A stretch of 64,000 nucleotides of DNA, taken from positions 4,812,633 to 4,876,632 of the forward strand of contig NZ_KI911784.1 in assembly GCF_000516515.1 (NCBI RefSeq). The letters run 5' to 3'. The notes beneath the pieces were generated by a model, which was not told the origin of the DNA, did no database searches, and saw only the letters and a list, made by a program, of their open reading frames with translations. This document shows positions 1 to 8,683 of the stretch, in pieces (position 1 is the stretch's first letter; the number at the start of each line of letters is the position of its first letter). Made by a program: the position numbers and the translations under genes. The stretch is from Chloroflexus sp. Y-396-1 (lineage in GTDB: Bacteria > Chloroflexota > Chloroflexia > Chloroflexales > Chloroflexaceae).

Positions 1-84
1 GGAATCCCATAGGCGCTCCATAGGCTATGATTACGCGCTTATTATACGTGCTAGCGTTACGTTGTATGTTGATGGAAAACAAAC

Positions 85-111
85 GCGAAGCCCTGGTAGG
101 TTGGGCTTCGC
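85..111 (-). terminator. Terminator of the leftward coiled-coil/Hsp70-like gene group
   Basis: A perfect 9-bp inverted repeat (arms GCGAAGCCC and GGGCTTCGC, 9-nt loop) lies 30 bases past the stop of the leftward gene. Read leftward it is followed by a T-rich stretch (GTTTGTTTTCC), as expected of an intrinsic terminator. Confidence 0.7.
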
Positions 112-141
112 AGAAGAAGAGTTTATCTGCGCCAGGTAGCT

Positions 142-1128
142 CTATGACACCGGCAATGAACGATAGCTATGCGCCAGATCGTTGTAATTGGCCAGCAGTG
201 ATCGATATGGCTCCAGCAGACTGTATTCCAAATGGATCGGCTTACCCTTGTTCTCGATCAGGTGTAAAACATTTTCTACCTGTTTCAGTTCATCAATGAG
301 TGAGGTCGCAAACTCGACTTCAGTTTTGCTTGCCATCGCCAAAACCAATTCTAACCGCCAACCCAACTCGATCAGGACGGGGTAGGGCAACATTTTGTGC
401 AGTTCCTGCTCTAGGCGCTGTTGTTCGCTTTGAATTGCCCAATTAACAGGCTGTTGGATTAACCTTTCAATATGCTCTTTGATAGGGAGATTCTTGTAGA
501 AAGGATTACTACGAAGCTCGTTAACCCACGATAGTTGTACCTCTAGCTGCTTTATCTCCCTCTCCCACTCACGGCGCAGAACGGCTCGTAGCTCGCGCAG
601 TTCATCGCGCATCCGACGTAATTCCATCTGTTCGCGCTCACCAATGGGCCGCATACAGCGTTCACGTGCAGCAACGAAGATTCGCTCATATTTGGCTGAC
701 TGATCGATCCGGCGCATAGCAACAAGCCAGTCTATTTTCTTGTCAATGTTTTTAATTCTCTCGACCAGATCGGCAGTCGAAATGAAGTGGGCAACACTCA
801 CCACCAGTGTCACCAGCGATGTGGCAACCAGTCCCAAATTTTTACTGATCTGCCCCATTTCGACAATTTTGCCGGTTGCATCAACCAGCATCGGACGTGT
901 CCCATTGCCCATAATGCTAAGTTGGCCTAGATGAAGCAAGCGTTGGCCTTCAGGTGAAAAGGTGACGATATAGGTATTATAGGCAGCGTCAATGTTTACT
1001 GCTTGAATCAGAATGGTCGTACCATCACCGATCCCCATACTCCAAAGACGCCGGTTGAGATTGTCTTTCGGTGTGTCATGAAGAGCGGCGAACGAAGCTG
1101 ACTGCTGAAGGAAATCGTCAAAGCTCAT
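142..1128 (-). CDS. Membrane-anchored coiled-coil protein of unknown function
   Basis: I do not recognise a family. With the ATG at 1128 the protein has about 328 residues; an in-frame TTG at 1215 would add 29. The first ~90 residues look like a beta-rich soluble domain. One hydrophobic segment follows (around NLGLVATSLVTLVVSVAHF), and then a long charged helical region rich in Arg, Glu and Leu, very probably coiled coil (about residues 115-260). The gene overlaps the upstream membrane peptide by 11 bases, so the two are probably translated together, downstream of the Hsp70-like gene. Neither start has a good Shine-Dalgarno; I chose 1128 because it gives a short overlap. A membrane-tethered adaptor is possible, but that is inference. 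Confidence 0.6.
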   Translation of the reverse strand: MSFDDFLQQSASFAALHDTPKDNLNRRLWSMGIGDGTTILIQAVNIDAAYNTYIVTFSPEGQRLLHLGQLSIMGNGTRPMLVDATGKIVEMGQISKNLGLVATSLVTLVVSVAHFISTADLVERIKNIDKKIDWLVAMRRIDQSAKYERIFVAARERCMRPIGEREQMELRRMRDELRELRAVLRREWEREIKQLEVQLSWVNELRSNPFYKNLPIKEHIERLIQQPVNWAIQSEQQRLEQELHKMLPYPVLIELGWRLELVLAMASKTEVEFATSLIDELKQVENVLHLIENKGKPIHLEYSLLEPYRSLLANYNDLAHSYRSLPVS

Positions 1129-1327
1129 GTCGCCGAAAGGCCATTGAAACTGGTATACTGCTGCTGGAGATACCAGCGGTGCCGGTATTGTCTTGAGGAT
1201 CAGGGTGAGGTGCAAGAGGATTTTTGCTGCCTGATTTAGAATATTCGTAGAACAACCAGCTCGCCAGGATGCCTGCGACGATCACCCCAATTACAAACAG
1301 GCTGGAGAGTAATCCTAAACCATCCAT
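1118..1327 (-). CDS. Small single-pass membrane protein
   Basis: A 69-residue protein with one N-terminal transmembrane helix (about residues 5-28) and a polar Ser/Pro-rich tail. A clear Shine-Dalgarno (GGAGG) sits 8 bases before the ATG, which supports translation despite the small size. The stop overlaps the start of the downstream coiled-coil gene, suggesting coupled expression and possibly a membrane complex. No family recognised. Confidence 0.65.
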   Translation of the reverse strand: MDGLGLLSSLFVIGVIVAGILASWLFYEYSKSGSKNPLAPHPDPQDNTGTAGISSSSIPVSMAFRRHEL

Positions 1328-1529
1328 ACAGGGTAGCCTCCATTACAGTTAAGGTTGCTTTGAGCATACTATAGCTGATGGTTGAAACTAATCTGTAACT
1401 GCTACCCTTGCCTTGCGAGGAAAATGGGTAGAACCGGTTGCAACCTGGATCAGCGCACCGGTACGGACGGTTTGGAAAGCCGAGCCAAATGGTGTTCTGG
1501 CAAAAGGTTTGGCTCAAGCGCCTGATAAG

Positions 1530-1546
1530 GCGGGCCGGCGGCCCGC
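1530..1546. repeat. GC hairpin repeat, family A (copy 1)
   Basis: GCGGGCC and GGCCCGC around a 3-nt loop, followed by a CTCCCAGGAAAGAG-like flank. Nearly the same element recurs at 6486, 12688, 27122 and 46231, always between genes. Here it lies just past the stop of the Hsp70-like gene and may act as a terminator. Confidence 0.75.
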
Positions 1547-1573
1547 GCTCCCAGGAAAGAGAACAATACACTA

Positions 1574-2908
1574 TTACGATTGATACGCCTGTATCGCCAA
1601 ACCAGCCGCAACACTGGTAAACACATCTATCTCCTGCAATTTCTCGGCGCCGAACTTTTCACTCAACATACGGATGAAGCGCGGAACGCGGGAACTCCCG
1701 CCGGTACGCAGCACGACATCGATTTGATCGGGCCGCAAGCCGGCTGCTGCTAGCGCCCGATCGATACAACGTTCGACTGCCCGTACATCAGGGCCAATCA
1801 GTCGCTCGAAATCCCAACGTGGTATCTCATCGCGTACCGTCTGCTCACCCATGTCGAGGATGAAGGTGGCGCGATCAGCCTGAGATAACGCCACTTTAGT
1901 GCGCTCGACCGCTTCATACATTGGTAAACCATAATTCTTACGAACCAGGGTGCGCAGAGCCTTCAGTTCGTGGGGACGATCACCAATCGCGACCGCTTCA
2001 TCGATAATCGCCAGATACTTGGGCTGGGTCAGATCGATAATCGTCTGCCATTCGCTGAGATGCTCTAAGACATGGCTTGGGAACGGTAAACGACGCGGAC
2101 CAAGTGTAGCCCCCTCGCCAAAGTGCCGCAAGAGGCGGCCCATGACAATTCGACGGTCGAGCAGGTCGCCGCCTACCGGTACACCATCCGTTGCTAAAAA
2201 CGATGGTCGCCCTCGCTCATCAAGCTCCATGATGGTAATGTCGAGCGTACCACCACCGAAATCGAATACCAGCACCCGTTGCGGCCGGCGATTGGTAGAG
2301 ACATAAGAGAGTGCTGCCGCAGTAGGCTCTTCGAGAAAGCTAAACGATCGCAGACCGGCCAGCCGACACGCCGCCTGCATACGTTCAAATGCCAGCGCAT
2401 CACTTGCCGGATCGGTCGCGTAGTGCACCGGTCGCCCTATCACCAGGTGGCTGATCGGGGTGCCAAGTTGCTGTTCGATCCGTTCAACGATCATGCGCAA
2501 GACCAGCGCAATCAGCTCTTCCAGCGAATAGTACACACCGAAGACGTTGGTCTTCTGAAAACTACGGTCACGGAGGTGACTTTTCAACGACTGAAACAAG
2601 CGTCCAGGGGCGTTTGCATCTACTTTCACATACAGCGCCTGCGTCACCGTACCGCTCTCGGCAAAGGTCAATTCAGCATCACCGATATACCGCCAAACAT
2701 ATTCAATCTCACGCCCAACATTTCCCTCGGTGAAGCGATTGATTGCCTCACGTCCGATAAAAGGTACGCCCTCGCGGGTGATAAAGAGCGTCGAGCGTAG
2801 AATGGTCGGCTGAACGTTTATCGGGTCAAGATTGATCAGACGCAAACGGTGGCCATCGTACACCGCAGCACTCGAATTCGTGGTGCCGAAATCAAGCCCG
2901 ACGCGCAT
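1574..2908 (-). CDS. Hsp70-family ATPase without substrate-binding domain
   Basis: About 444 residues covering only the actin-like ATPase fold of Hsp70. Visible motifs are phosphate-1 (DFGTTNS, residues 6-12), phosphate-2 (FDFGGGTLDI, near 225) and the adenosine motif (RTGGSSRVPRF, near the C terminus). The peptide-binding beta-sandwich and lid of DnaK are missing, so it resembles the short YegD-type Hsp70s rather than a general chaperone. Two ATGs compete. The one at 2908 has GAGGAGG at ideal distance, while the one at 2914 directly abuts the Shine-Dalgarno, so I use 2908. It lies upstream of two small membrane-associated genes on the same strand; the 246-base gap contains a GC hairpin, so they may or may not share a transcript. 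Client unknown. Confidence 0.88.
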   Translation of the reverse strand: MRVGLDFGTTNSSAAVYDGHRLRLINLDPINVQPTILRSTLFITREGVPFIGREAINRFTEGNVGREIEYVWRYIGDAELTFAESGTVTQALYVKVDANAPGRLFQSLKSHLRDRSFQKTNVFGVYYSLEELIALVLRMIVERIEQQLGTPISHLVIGRPVHYATDPASDALAFERMQAACRLAGLRSFSFLEEPTAAALSYVSTNRRPQRVLVFDFGGGTLDITIMELDERGRPSFLATDGVPVGGDLLDRRIVMGRLLRHFGEGATLGPRRLPFPSHVLEHLSEWQTIIDLTQPKYLAIIDEAVAIGDRPHELKALRTLVRKNYGLPMYEAVERTKVALSQADRATFILDMGEQTVRDEIPRWDFERLIGPDVRAVERCIDRALAAAGLRPDQIDVVLRTGGSSRVPRFIRMLSEKFGAEKLQEIDVFTSVAAGLAIQAYQS

Positions 2909-3203
2909 TGTCATCCCTCCTCGATCCTGATTGTTGTGGCGAAGTAAGAGTTTACCTGCATCATACCTTCCTATCGCAACATAAGCGAGAAAGGGAACTG
3001 GAGGAGGTAGGGCCTGTCAACCGTTTGTTGCCCAGAACGCTCTTAAGAGCCTGCTTCAGACAAGCTCTAAAACCCTCGCTTTGCCACTGTCACACTGACT
3101 TGAACTTCAAGCGTATTCTCTTCAGACGATTCTGTCAATCCGTCTTGAGACGGAATATCGAATACGACTGTGCAGTGTGATTGTCGTTCCGTAACGAGGG
3201 ATT

Positions 3204-3233
3204 TTGAGCATTTTCTTCATTGTCTGGTATGAT
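3204..3233 (+). promoter_or_regulatory. Orphan promoter-like sequence
   Basis: TTGAGC at 3204-3209, an 18-base spacer, then TATGAT at 3228-3233 preceded by TGG (extended -10). The next gene on this strand starts 410 bases downstream and has its own -10 box, so this site would drive a long leader or a non-coding RNA. Confidence 0.35.
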
Positions 3234-3361
3234 GAACGCTCTTTCCTGGCGAATGAACGGAGAGCTACGAGCGAGGAACGTTATTCAGGCGCTCAAAACG
3301 TCACAACCCACACGATTGCCCGGGTTCGCGGGCAGAGGCCTGCGTCGTTCAGTGTGCGAAT

Positions 3362-3510
3362 GGAACCCATCGGCTTGCATATCAGCACATTCCTACAGCC
3401 CCTCGCTTGTGCTCACCCCCTCGCCCCTGCTTGCGCCCCCCTCGGCCTCCCCCACGCAAGCGGGGGGATTGGGGGTGAACCCGCCCCTACACAGCGATGA
3501 CGGCATCTGT
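3362..3510. repeat. Dispersed repeat family B (copy 1, diverged)
   Basis: Begins with an AACCCATCGG...CATATCAGCAC block. About 90 bases later comes a GC-rich block with AAGCGGGGGG and GAACCCGCCCCTAC. The same blocks in the same order occur at about 5178 and 12240. Confidence 0.5.
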
Positions 3511-3607
3511 CGCTTTCCGCTCTCTGCACATCGCTACTATCTGGTAGAAAAAACGTTCCACGGTGAGCATTGTACGGTTATGAATAACGTGCGCAGATGC
3601 ATCCTGC

Positions 3608-3613
3608 TATAAT
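3608..3613 (+). promoter_or_regulatory. Probable -10 box of the solute-binding protein gene
   Basis: A perfect TATAAT lies 32 bases before the GTG start. No good -35 hexamer is seen at 16-18 bases. Confidence 0.45.
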
Positions 3614-3644
3614 AAAGAGGCCCGACCAATACTGCGAGGACATT

Positions 3645-4928
3645 GTGCACCATCGGTTTTGGCTCTTTCGTCTGTTGCTCCTTTGGTTGCTGACGCAGAC
3701 TGCTTGTGCGGGGTTTCCTTCCTCCACTGCGCCAACAACCCTGTCTGAGCGTGTGGTGTTACGTTTGTGGCATGCGTGGCCAGCAACCGAGGCCCGCGTC
3801 TTACAAACGCTGGTTGATACATTTAACCAAGCTCATCCTGAATGGCAGGTGGTACTCCAGACCAGACCTGCAGTAAGCCTACCGTCTGATCTGGTAACTG
3901 CCGTTGGTGAAGGCGGCGGGCCGCATCTAGTGATTATCCAGAGTCATACACTCGGTGTACTGGTAGAAAACGGTGTATTGCGTTCGCTCGATGATATGCT
4001 TGCTGGGAGCGAATTGAATAGTCTCTTGCCCACCGCAGTTGGCGCTGCCAGCGTCTCGGTTGACGGGCGACCAATGTTATTTGGCGTACCAATTACGTTT
4101 GACACATTGGCACTTTACTACAATCGGGCAAATATTTTACAACCTCCGTCCAGTATCGAAGAGCTGCTGTTAACCGCCAGGGCTTTGACCGATCGTGAGC
4201 GCGATCCGCCGGTGTGGGGATTAGCCTACAACCTCGCGCTTGATCGAACGATTGGGTATCTTTACGCCTTTGGTGGTCGGGTATTTGATGAGCAAGGAAC
4301 GGTGGTGCTCGGAAGCAGCGGACGTGAAGGTGCTGAGCGCTGGTTAACCTGGTTGAGTCAGCTCTATCGCGATGAGCTATTGTTGGCGACCCTCGATGGT
4401 GTATTAGTAGATCGAGCATTGCAGGCACGTGAGGCAATCATGACGATTGATTGGGCACACGCCCAGGCTGAATATCGTGCGATCTGGAACGATCAGCTTG
4501 GTGTGACCCTACTTCCAGTGGTGAGTACCGAAGATCGGGTGCCGCAACCGTATGTCCAGGCCGATGTGATTGCGATCAATGCGCGCCTGAACAATCCGGC
4601 CGAGCAGGCGGCTGCGCAGGCGTTTATCCGCTTTATGATCGACGTCGATAGCCAGCGGATGTTGTTGATGGCGGGTCGTCAGCCAACCCAGCTCGCATTG
4701 TCACTCAATGATACCGACCTGGCCGATAGTGTACAATTGGCTGCTGCCCGTGCGTTTCGACTGCAAGCCCAACGAGGGCTTCCCATGCCTACCGATCGGA
4801 TTACCAATGAACTGGTCTGGAATACGCTGGCCGATATGCAACTCAGCGCAGTACGTGGTTTGATCACCCCTGAACAGGCAGTCACCCTGGCTGATGAAAT
4901 CCTACGTAGCCGAATAACGCCGCCCTAG
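3645..4928 (+). CDS. Extracellular solute-binding lipoprotein (ABC sugar type)
   Basis: About 427 residues. A basic-hydrophobic signal (FRLLLLWLLTQTAC) ends in a Cys near residue 21, giving a probable lipoprotein although the lipobox is not canonical (Gln at -3). The mature part is a family 1 solute-binding fold: LRLWHAWPATEARVL near the start, then the usual two-lobed pattern with segments such as GVPITFDTLALYYN and MTIDWAHAQAEY. I chose the GTG at 3645 because GCGAGGA precedes it; an upstream ATG at 3597 would start before the probable -10 box (TATAAT, 3608-3613). No permease or ATPase gene is adjacent, so its transporter must be elsewhere, or it serves as a sensor subunit. Substrate unknown; sugars or oligosaccharides are typical for the family. 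Confidence 0.85.
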   Translation: MHHRFWLFRLLLLWLLTQTACAGFPSSTAPTTLSERVVLRLWHAWPATEARVLQTLVDTFNQAHPEWQVVLQTRPAVSLPSDLVTAVGEGGGPHLVIIQSHTLGVLVENGVLRSLDDMLAGSELNSLLPTAVGAASVSVDGRPMLFGVPITFDTLALYYNRANILQPPSSIEELLLTARALTDRERDPPVWGLAYNLALDRTIGYLYAFGGRVFDEQGTVVLGSSGREGAERWLTWLSQLYRDELLLATLDGVLVDRALQAREAIMTIDWAHAQAEYRAIWNDQLGVTLLPVVSTEDRVPQPYVQADVIAINARLNNPAEQAAAQAFIRFMIDVDSQRMLLMAGRQPTQLALSLNDTDLADSVQLAAARAFRLQAQRGLPMPTDRITNELVWNTLADMQLSAVRGLITPEQAVTLADEILRSRITPP

Positions 4929-5525
4929 AAGTAGGAGACTGCTAAAGCATAGTTTTAGTAGCGAGGGTTACTTTCCTCACCCTTTACTATCGAAACCGTG
5001 GAATGTTCGCCGCCAGGGATTTTCATAGTGCTCAGCTTTAAGTTGCATTCGATGACCAAATGGTTCAAAAACAGAGCGACACTGACGAACATCAGGCGCA
5101 TGCTTGCGGCAATCCCCGATCTGTGCAGTTTCTCTGGGAGCGCAAGTTTCTAGCCCGCGTTGTAGAGTACACGTTCAGAAATCATCGTTTAGCGCATCAG
5201 CACACCATTACCCTCAGGCTTCCAGCAAGCGGGGGACCCACCCCTACCGCTGCGGTAATGCGCATGATCGGCAAGACAATAGAACGTGCCTGCCGACAGA
5301 GTTGACCAACTGACCAAAACCTCTTACAATAATCACAAAGTCCAGACACAGGTGAACGGTTAAGGTGCAAAAAAGTTGGCGAACCTAGTTGCCGTTCGTG
5401 AGAAGATGTAGTAGAATAAGCGACGTGTAGGCCGTCGAGATGTTAGTTCTGCACTAATTGGTGTTAAGGCCCACACTATTTCGTTCTTGTCCCGAACTGG
5501 CTGACGGCCTCTAAGGAGGATATGA
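4929..5525. other. Intergenic region with dispersed repeat
   Basis: No supported gene. A weak inverted repeat (CTGCTAAA...TTTTAGTAG) directly follows the lipoprotein gene near 4939-4961. A copy of repeat family B occupies about 5178-5290. The last 130 bases should hold the promoter of the Roadblock gene, but no clear box is visible. Confidence 0.6.
5178..5290. repeat. Dispersed repeat family B (copy 2)
   Basis: Carries TTTAGCGCATCAGCACACCA, then AAGCGGGGGACCCACCCCTACCGC and GGTAATGCGCATGATCG. It aligns by eye with 12240-12355 over about 110 bases and more weakly with 3362-3510. Confidence 0.6.
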
Positions 5526-5894
5526 ATGGCAAGCAGAACCGAAGAGATGGTGCGGCATCTGAAGGCCCTATCGATGAACACACCCGATATTGAGGCCTCC
5601 GCCGTAGTTAGCGTCGACGGCCTCATCATGGCTTCGGCGCTGCCGGCAGATGTCGAAGAAGATCGGGTTTCGGCGATGAGCGCGGCTATGCTTTCGCTTG
5701 GTGAGCGTATCGCCAGCGAGTTGAAACGTGGACAGCTTGATCAGGTCTTTGTGCGAGGAGAAGACGGTTACGTTATCCTAATGGCTATCGGTGAAGAAGC
5801 AGTGTTAACAGCGCTGGCACAGAGTCGGGCCAAGCTGGGTCTGGTCTTCCTCGATATGCGGCGCACGGCGAACGAGCTGCTCAATCTCGTGTAG
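5526..5894 (+). CDS. Roadblock/LC7 domain protein
   Basis: 122 residues, the whole length being one Roadblock/LC7 fold: an N-terminal helix, AVVSVDGLIMASALP strand-turn-strand, the helix ending IASELKRG, then VFVRGEDGYVILMAIG and a C-terminal helix. Proteins of this fold (MglB type) dimerise and act as regulators or GTPase-activating partners of small Ras-like GTPases. No GTPase gene is adjacent. A strong Shine-Dalgarno (AAGGAGGA) precedes the ATG, and a terminator follows directly, so this is a single-gene transcript. Confidence 0.9.
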   Translation: MASRTEEMVRHLKALSMNTPDIEASAVVSVDGLIMASALPADVEEDRVSAMSAAMLSLGERIASELKRGQLDQVFVRGEDGYVILMAIGEEAVLTALAQSRAKLGLVFLDMRRTANELLNLV

Positions 5895-5930
5895 CCATTG
5901 CTCGCTCAGCCAGACCGGGAATGGTGTTCA

Positions 5931-5963
5931 AGCAGCCCGTATTTAGGCGGGCTGTTTGTGTCT
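5931..5963 (+). terminator. Intrinsic terminator of the Roadblock gene
   Basis: AGCAGCCCG and CGGGCTGTT pair around an 8-nt loop, followed by the T-rich TTGTGTCTT. Confidence 0.75.
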
Positions 5964-6485
5964 TGACCGTGGCTACGATACTCTATCGTAGCCAGGTTTG
6001 GCTGGCGGTTGAGTACGGAGGGATTACCGAAGAGGAGGTTTTTTGCTTTCGGTTGGCAGAAAAATTGGCTGATAGAGCGTTTCTATTCGATGCTACGCTT
6101 TCGCCTCTTTACCCGCCCCCTTGTCTCAGTCTTCTCCGCTGAGGAGGAGAAAATCATAACGATTCTCACTCCTACCTCGCGTTAGGGAGCTGATCCGGGA
6201 AAGCGCCTTTCAAGACGGTACGTCGGGGTGGAGAGCGGATTACTCAACAACGCCAGCAAACGTATCTCTGCCCAAGCACTCTGTGCGACCCTAACCTGGC
6301 AGCAGAGTAAGCGAGCAAGAGCCTATTCGAACCATCTCGTTGCGGGAAATAAAGATTATCGCCTGTCGTCCCTTCGCGTACTGATGCGCACGCGGCAGTA
6401 CCGAAGTGTACCAATGGACGAATAGCCCCATTGCTCCCGGCAGCAATCGCCGATAGGGAAGGTCAAGGTGTAACATGATCGGTGC

Positions 6486-6502
6486 GCGGGCCTCCGGCCC
6501 GC
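6486..6502. repeat. GC hairpin repeat, family A (copy 2)
   Basis: GCGGGCC-TCC-GGCCCGC, followed by ATCCCC. Same stem as at 1530, 12688, 27122 and 46231. Confidence 0.75.
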
Positions 6503-6636
6503 ATCCCCTAGCCCCCATATCCGTCAATGACCGAGGATTAGTTCGCGAACTGCCCCTCCAGAACGGCGGGCACAAGATGCGCCTGACGACTGTTAATCAT
6601 GGGCATCGGTCATTCGCTCACTAGCAGGGCCTACCC

Positions 6637-6665
6637 GTAGGGGCACGGCGGCGCCACACCCCTAC
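6637..6665. repeat. Hairpin repeat, family C (copy 1)
   Basis: Arms GTAGGGG and CCCCTAC enclose a GC-rich loop. The 13-mer AGGGGCACGGCGG (6639-6651) is identical to 19393-19405. Confidence 0.6.
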
Positions 6666-6735
6666 AAGTCGTATATCCGACAGGACTCATTCCCCATGAT
6701 GTAACGACGAGGTATTCGGATAGGATCTAAGCCAT

Positions 6736-8559
6736 CTATTCTGGCTCTAGTGGCTCAATATCGACAATATGGGCATCGAAGATGTTGAGTGCAGCCCGCA
6801 CAAACTCATCTTTACGCGCCTCACGGATTTTACTGCGTAAATCGGTTGGTTCTACCGACTTCTCTTCTATCGTACAACGCACTGCGTAAGGTTTACCCAA
6901 ACGTCGGCGCAAGACATCCTCAATGATCGAGCGGTTCTTCGGCTCTTCCAGGCGTTGTTTGTGAAATGAGGAGGTCACTAACAACACGACAGTATTTCCC
7001 TCAACATCGTAAGGACGGGCGCTATTCAGGAGAGCCTGGACCGTCGGGCTGCGCGGGCGAACATCACGTTTGATCTCTTCCCAGGTAGCTTCTATGTGCT
7101 CGAGCACCGACATATCTGCATCGGCAGCTCGGGCGACGGTAGGATCGGTCGGTGGCCGGAGCTGCCGACTGGCTGCCCAGGTGGCTGGTGGCGGCGGGAG
7201 TGGATCAGTGGCAAGTGAAACCGCTGGCGGTGAGGTGCTTTCTGCTTGGGGTACACCAGGATCACGCGATGGTGATTCCGCTAATGAAGATACAGAGACG
7301 TGTGAAGGTTCAAGATTGGTTGGTGGCAGCGCAGGTTTCGCCGGTGAATGCACTTCTGGTGTTGACACCGAAGAGACCGCTATTCCCACTTCCCGACCTG
7401 TTGGCGGACGTACCAGTTGTGGGTTTGCCTGTGGAACGAATGAAGACGGCGCCGTTGGTAGAGAAACGGAAGCTGGGGTGAGCAACGCTTCAACCACGGC
7501 AACCTCTAGTGGCAGCTGACCGTAGGGGGTCGTTCGCAATTGAGCATCGAGGTTACTGAACAGTTTCACCCAGTGAACCAATGCCGCCATATCGGACTGA
7601 ATGGCCCACCGGCTCAATTGCGTGACTTCGTCATCCCCCACATCGAGAAGGGTGCGATCATTTGTTGCCTTCAACAGCATCACTGCACGCAGTCGCTCAA
7701 CGAGATCGCGGGTAAACTGACGCAGATCGGCCCCCTGCTGTACCACGGCATGCACTGACCGTAACGCGGCTGTCACGTCGGCGCTCAGCAGAGCGGTAAC
7801 CAGAGCATCGATCTCGGCAGCCGCCGTCATACCGAGCAAGCGTTGCACCTGTTGCAACGTAATCGGGCCTTCGACAAACGACGCTAGTTGCTCAAGAATA
7901 CCGAGCGCGTCACGCATACTACCGGTCGCAGCACGGGCAATTGCCTCTGGAACACCTTCAGCAAGAGTGATGCCTTCGGCGGCAGCGATCCGGCGGAGAT
8001 GTGCCGCCATTGCAGCAACACTATGTCGGACAAAGGTGAAACGCTGGCAACGCGACAAGATGGTTGCCGGTACTTTGTGAACTTCTGTGGTTGCCAGAAT
8101 AAAGAGCGCATGATCAGGCGGTTCTTCTAGGGTCTTGAGCAGAGCATTGAACGCCGCCGTCGAGAGCATATGGGTCTCATCGATGATGTAGACCTTCATA
8201 CGCGCCACACTAGGGCGAAACTGCACGCGCTCGATAATCTCGCGAGCATCTTCGACACTAGTATGCGAGGCGGCATCCATCTCAATGACATCAACGGCCC
8301 GTCCCTCAGCAATCGCAATACATAATTCGCAGACACCACATGGGCGGGCTGCCAGATCGGGATGGAGACAGTTCACTGCTTTGGCCAACAAACGGGCCAT
8401 CGTTGTCTTACCGACGCCGCGCGGACCGGTGAACAGATATGCGTGACCGACCCGGTCTTCGGCAATCGCGTTACGCAGCGTTTGCACAACGTGCTCTTGC
8501 CCGACCAGCTCGGCAAAGGTCTGAGAACGCCATTTACGGTAGAGAGACTGAACAGCCAT
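6736..8559 (-). CDS. dnaX: DNA polymerase III subunit gamma/tau
   Basis: 607 residues. The clamp-loader ATPase subunit of the replicative polymerase. An AAA+ domain (about 1-240) carries Walker A (GPRGVGKTTMA), a zinc module (cysteines around PCGVCELC), Walker B (YIIDETHML) and the sensor/arginine-finger region (LSRCQRF). The collar domain runs to about residue 360. A Pro/Ser-rich linker (about 370-490) and a C-terminal tau-like domain follow, so the full tau form is encoded; I see no obvious slippery heptamer for a short gamma form. The start at 8559 begins with the family's usual MAVQSLYRKWRSQTF. Upstream ATGs would add 44 unrelated residues and cross the promoter region. Confidence 0.95.
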   Translation of the reverse strand: MAVQSLYRKWRSQTFAELVGQEHVVQTLRNAIAEDRVGHAYLFTGPRGVGKTTMARLLAKAVNCLHPDLAARPCGVCELCIAIAEGRAVDVIEMDAASHTSVEDAREIIERVQFRPSVARMKVYIIDETHMLSTAAFNALLKTLEEPPDHALFILATTEVHKVPATILSRCQRFTFVRHSVAAMAAHLRRIAAAEGITLAEGVPEAIARAATGSMRDALGILEQLASFVEGPITLQQVQRLLGMTAAAEIDALVTALLSADVTAALRSVHAVVQQGADLRQFTRDLVERLRAVMLLKATNDRTLLDVGDDEVTQLSRWAIQSDMAALVHWVKLFSNLDAQLRTTPYGQLPLEVAVVEALLTPASVSLPTAPSSFVPQANPQLVRPPTGREVGIAVSSVSTPEVHSPAKPALPPTNLEPSHVSVSSLAESPSRDPGVPQAESTSPPAVSLATDPLPPPPATWAASRQLRPPTDPTVARAADADMSVLEHIEATWEEIKRDVRPRSPTVQALLNSARPYDVEGNTVVLLVTSSFHKQRLEEPKNRSIIEDVLRRRLGKPYAVRCTIEEKSVEPTDLRSKIREARKDEFVRAALNIFDAHIVDIEPLEPE

Positions 8560-8595
8560 CACCGATTCCCGATATCCATTTGCACCGCAAACGAT

Positions 8596-8643
8596 ATTAT
8601 ACCAGAGTAAGACTTTCTTCATCCGCGTGGACAGTGGTATAAT
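8596..8643. promoter_or_regulatory. Divergent extended -10 promoters of dnaX and the unknown/AAA+ operon
   Basis: Two TGGTATAAT sequences face away from each other: leftward at 8604-8596 toward dnaX and rightward at 8635-8643 toward the 8684 gene. Neither has a good -35, as is typical of extended -10 promoters. Confidence 0.65.
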
Positions 8644-8683
8644 CCACACACAGGTATCATCGACTGCTCCTAAGGACATCACT

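Larger units (their letters stand above)
2909..3644. other. Long intergenic region
   Basis: No convincing gene. Short open frames on the plus strand lack ribosome sites and recognisable content. It contains a promoter-like sequence near 3204-3233, a copy of dispersed repeat family B (about 3362-3510), and the probable -10 box of the downstream lipoprotein gene at 3608-3613 (TATAAT). Confidence 0.6.
5964..6735. other. Intergenic region with hairpin repeats
   Basis: No supported gene. It holds a family A GC hairpin (6486-6502), a family C hairpin (6637-6665), and TTCGGATAGG at 6715-6724, identical to the inner part of the IS ends near 25.9-26.8 kb and possibly an IS relic. Confidence 0.6.

Noticed and set aside
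3220-3612. Open reading frame of 130 codons before the lipoprotein gene
   Set aside because: Runs through repeat family B, has no ribosome site, low-complexity Pro/Ser composition and no family features.
6320-6345. GGTTCGAATAGG on the minus strand as a possible tRNA T-loop
   Set aside because: The flanking bases do not form a T-arm stem, and no acceptor or anticodon arms can be built.
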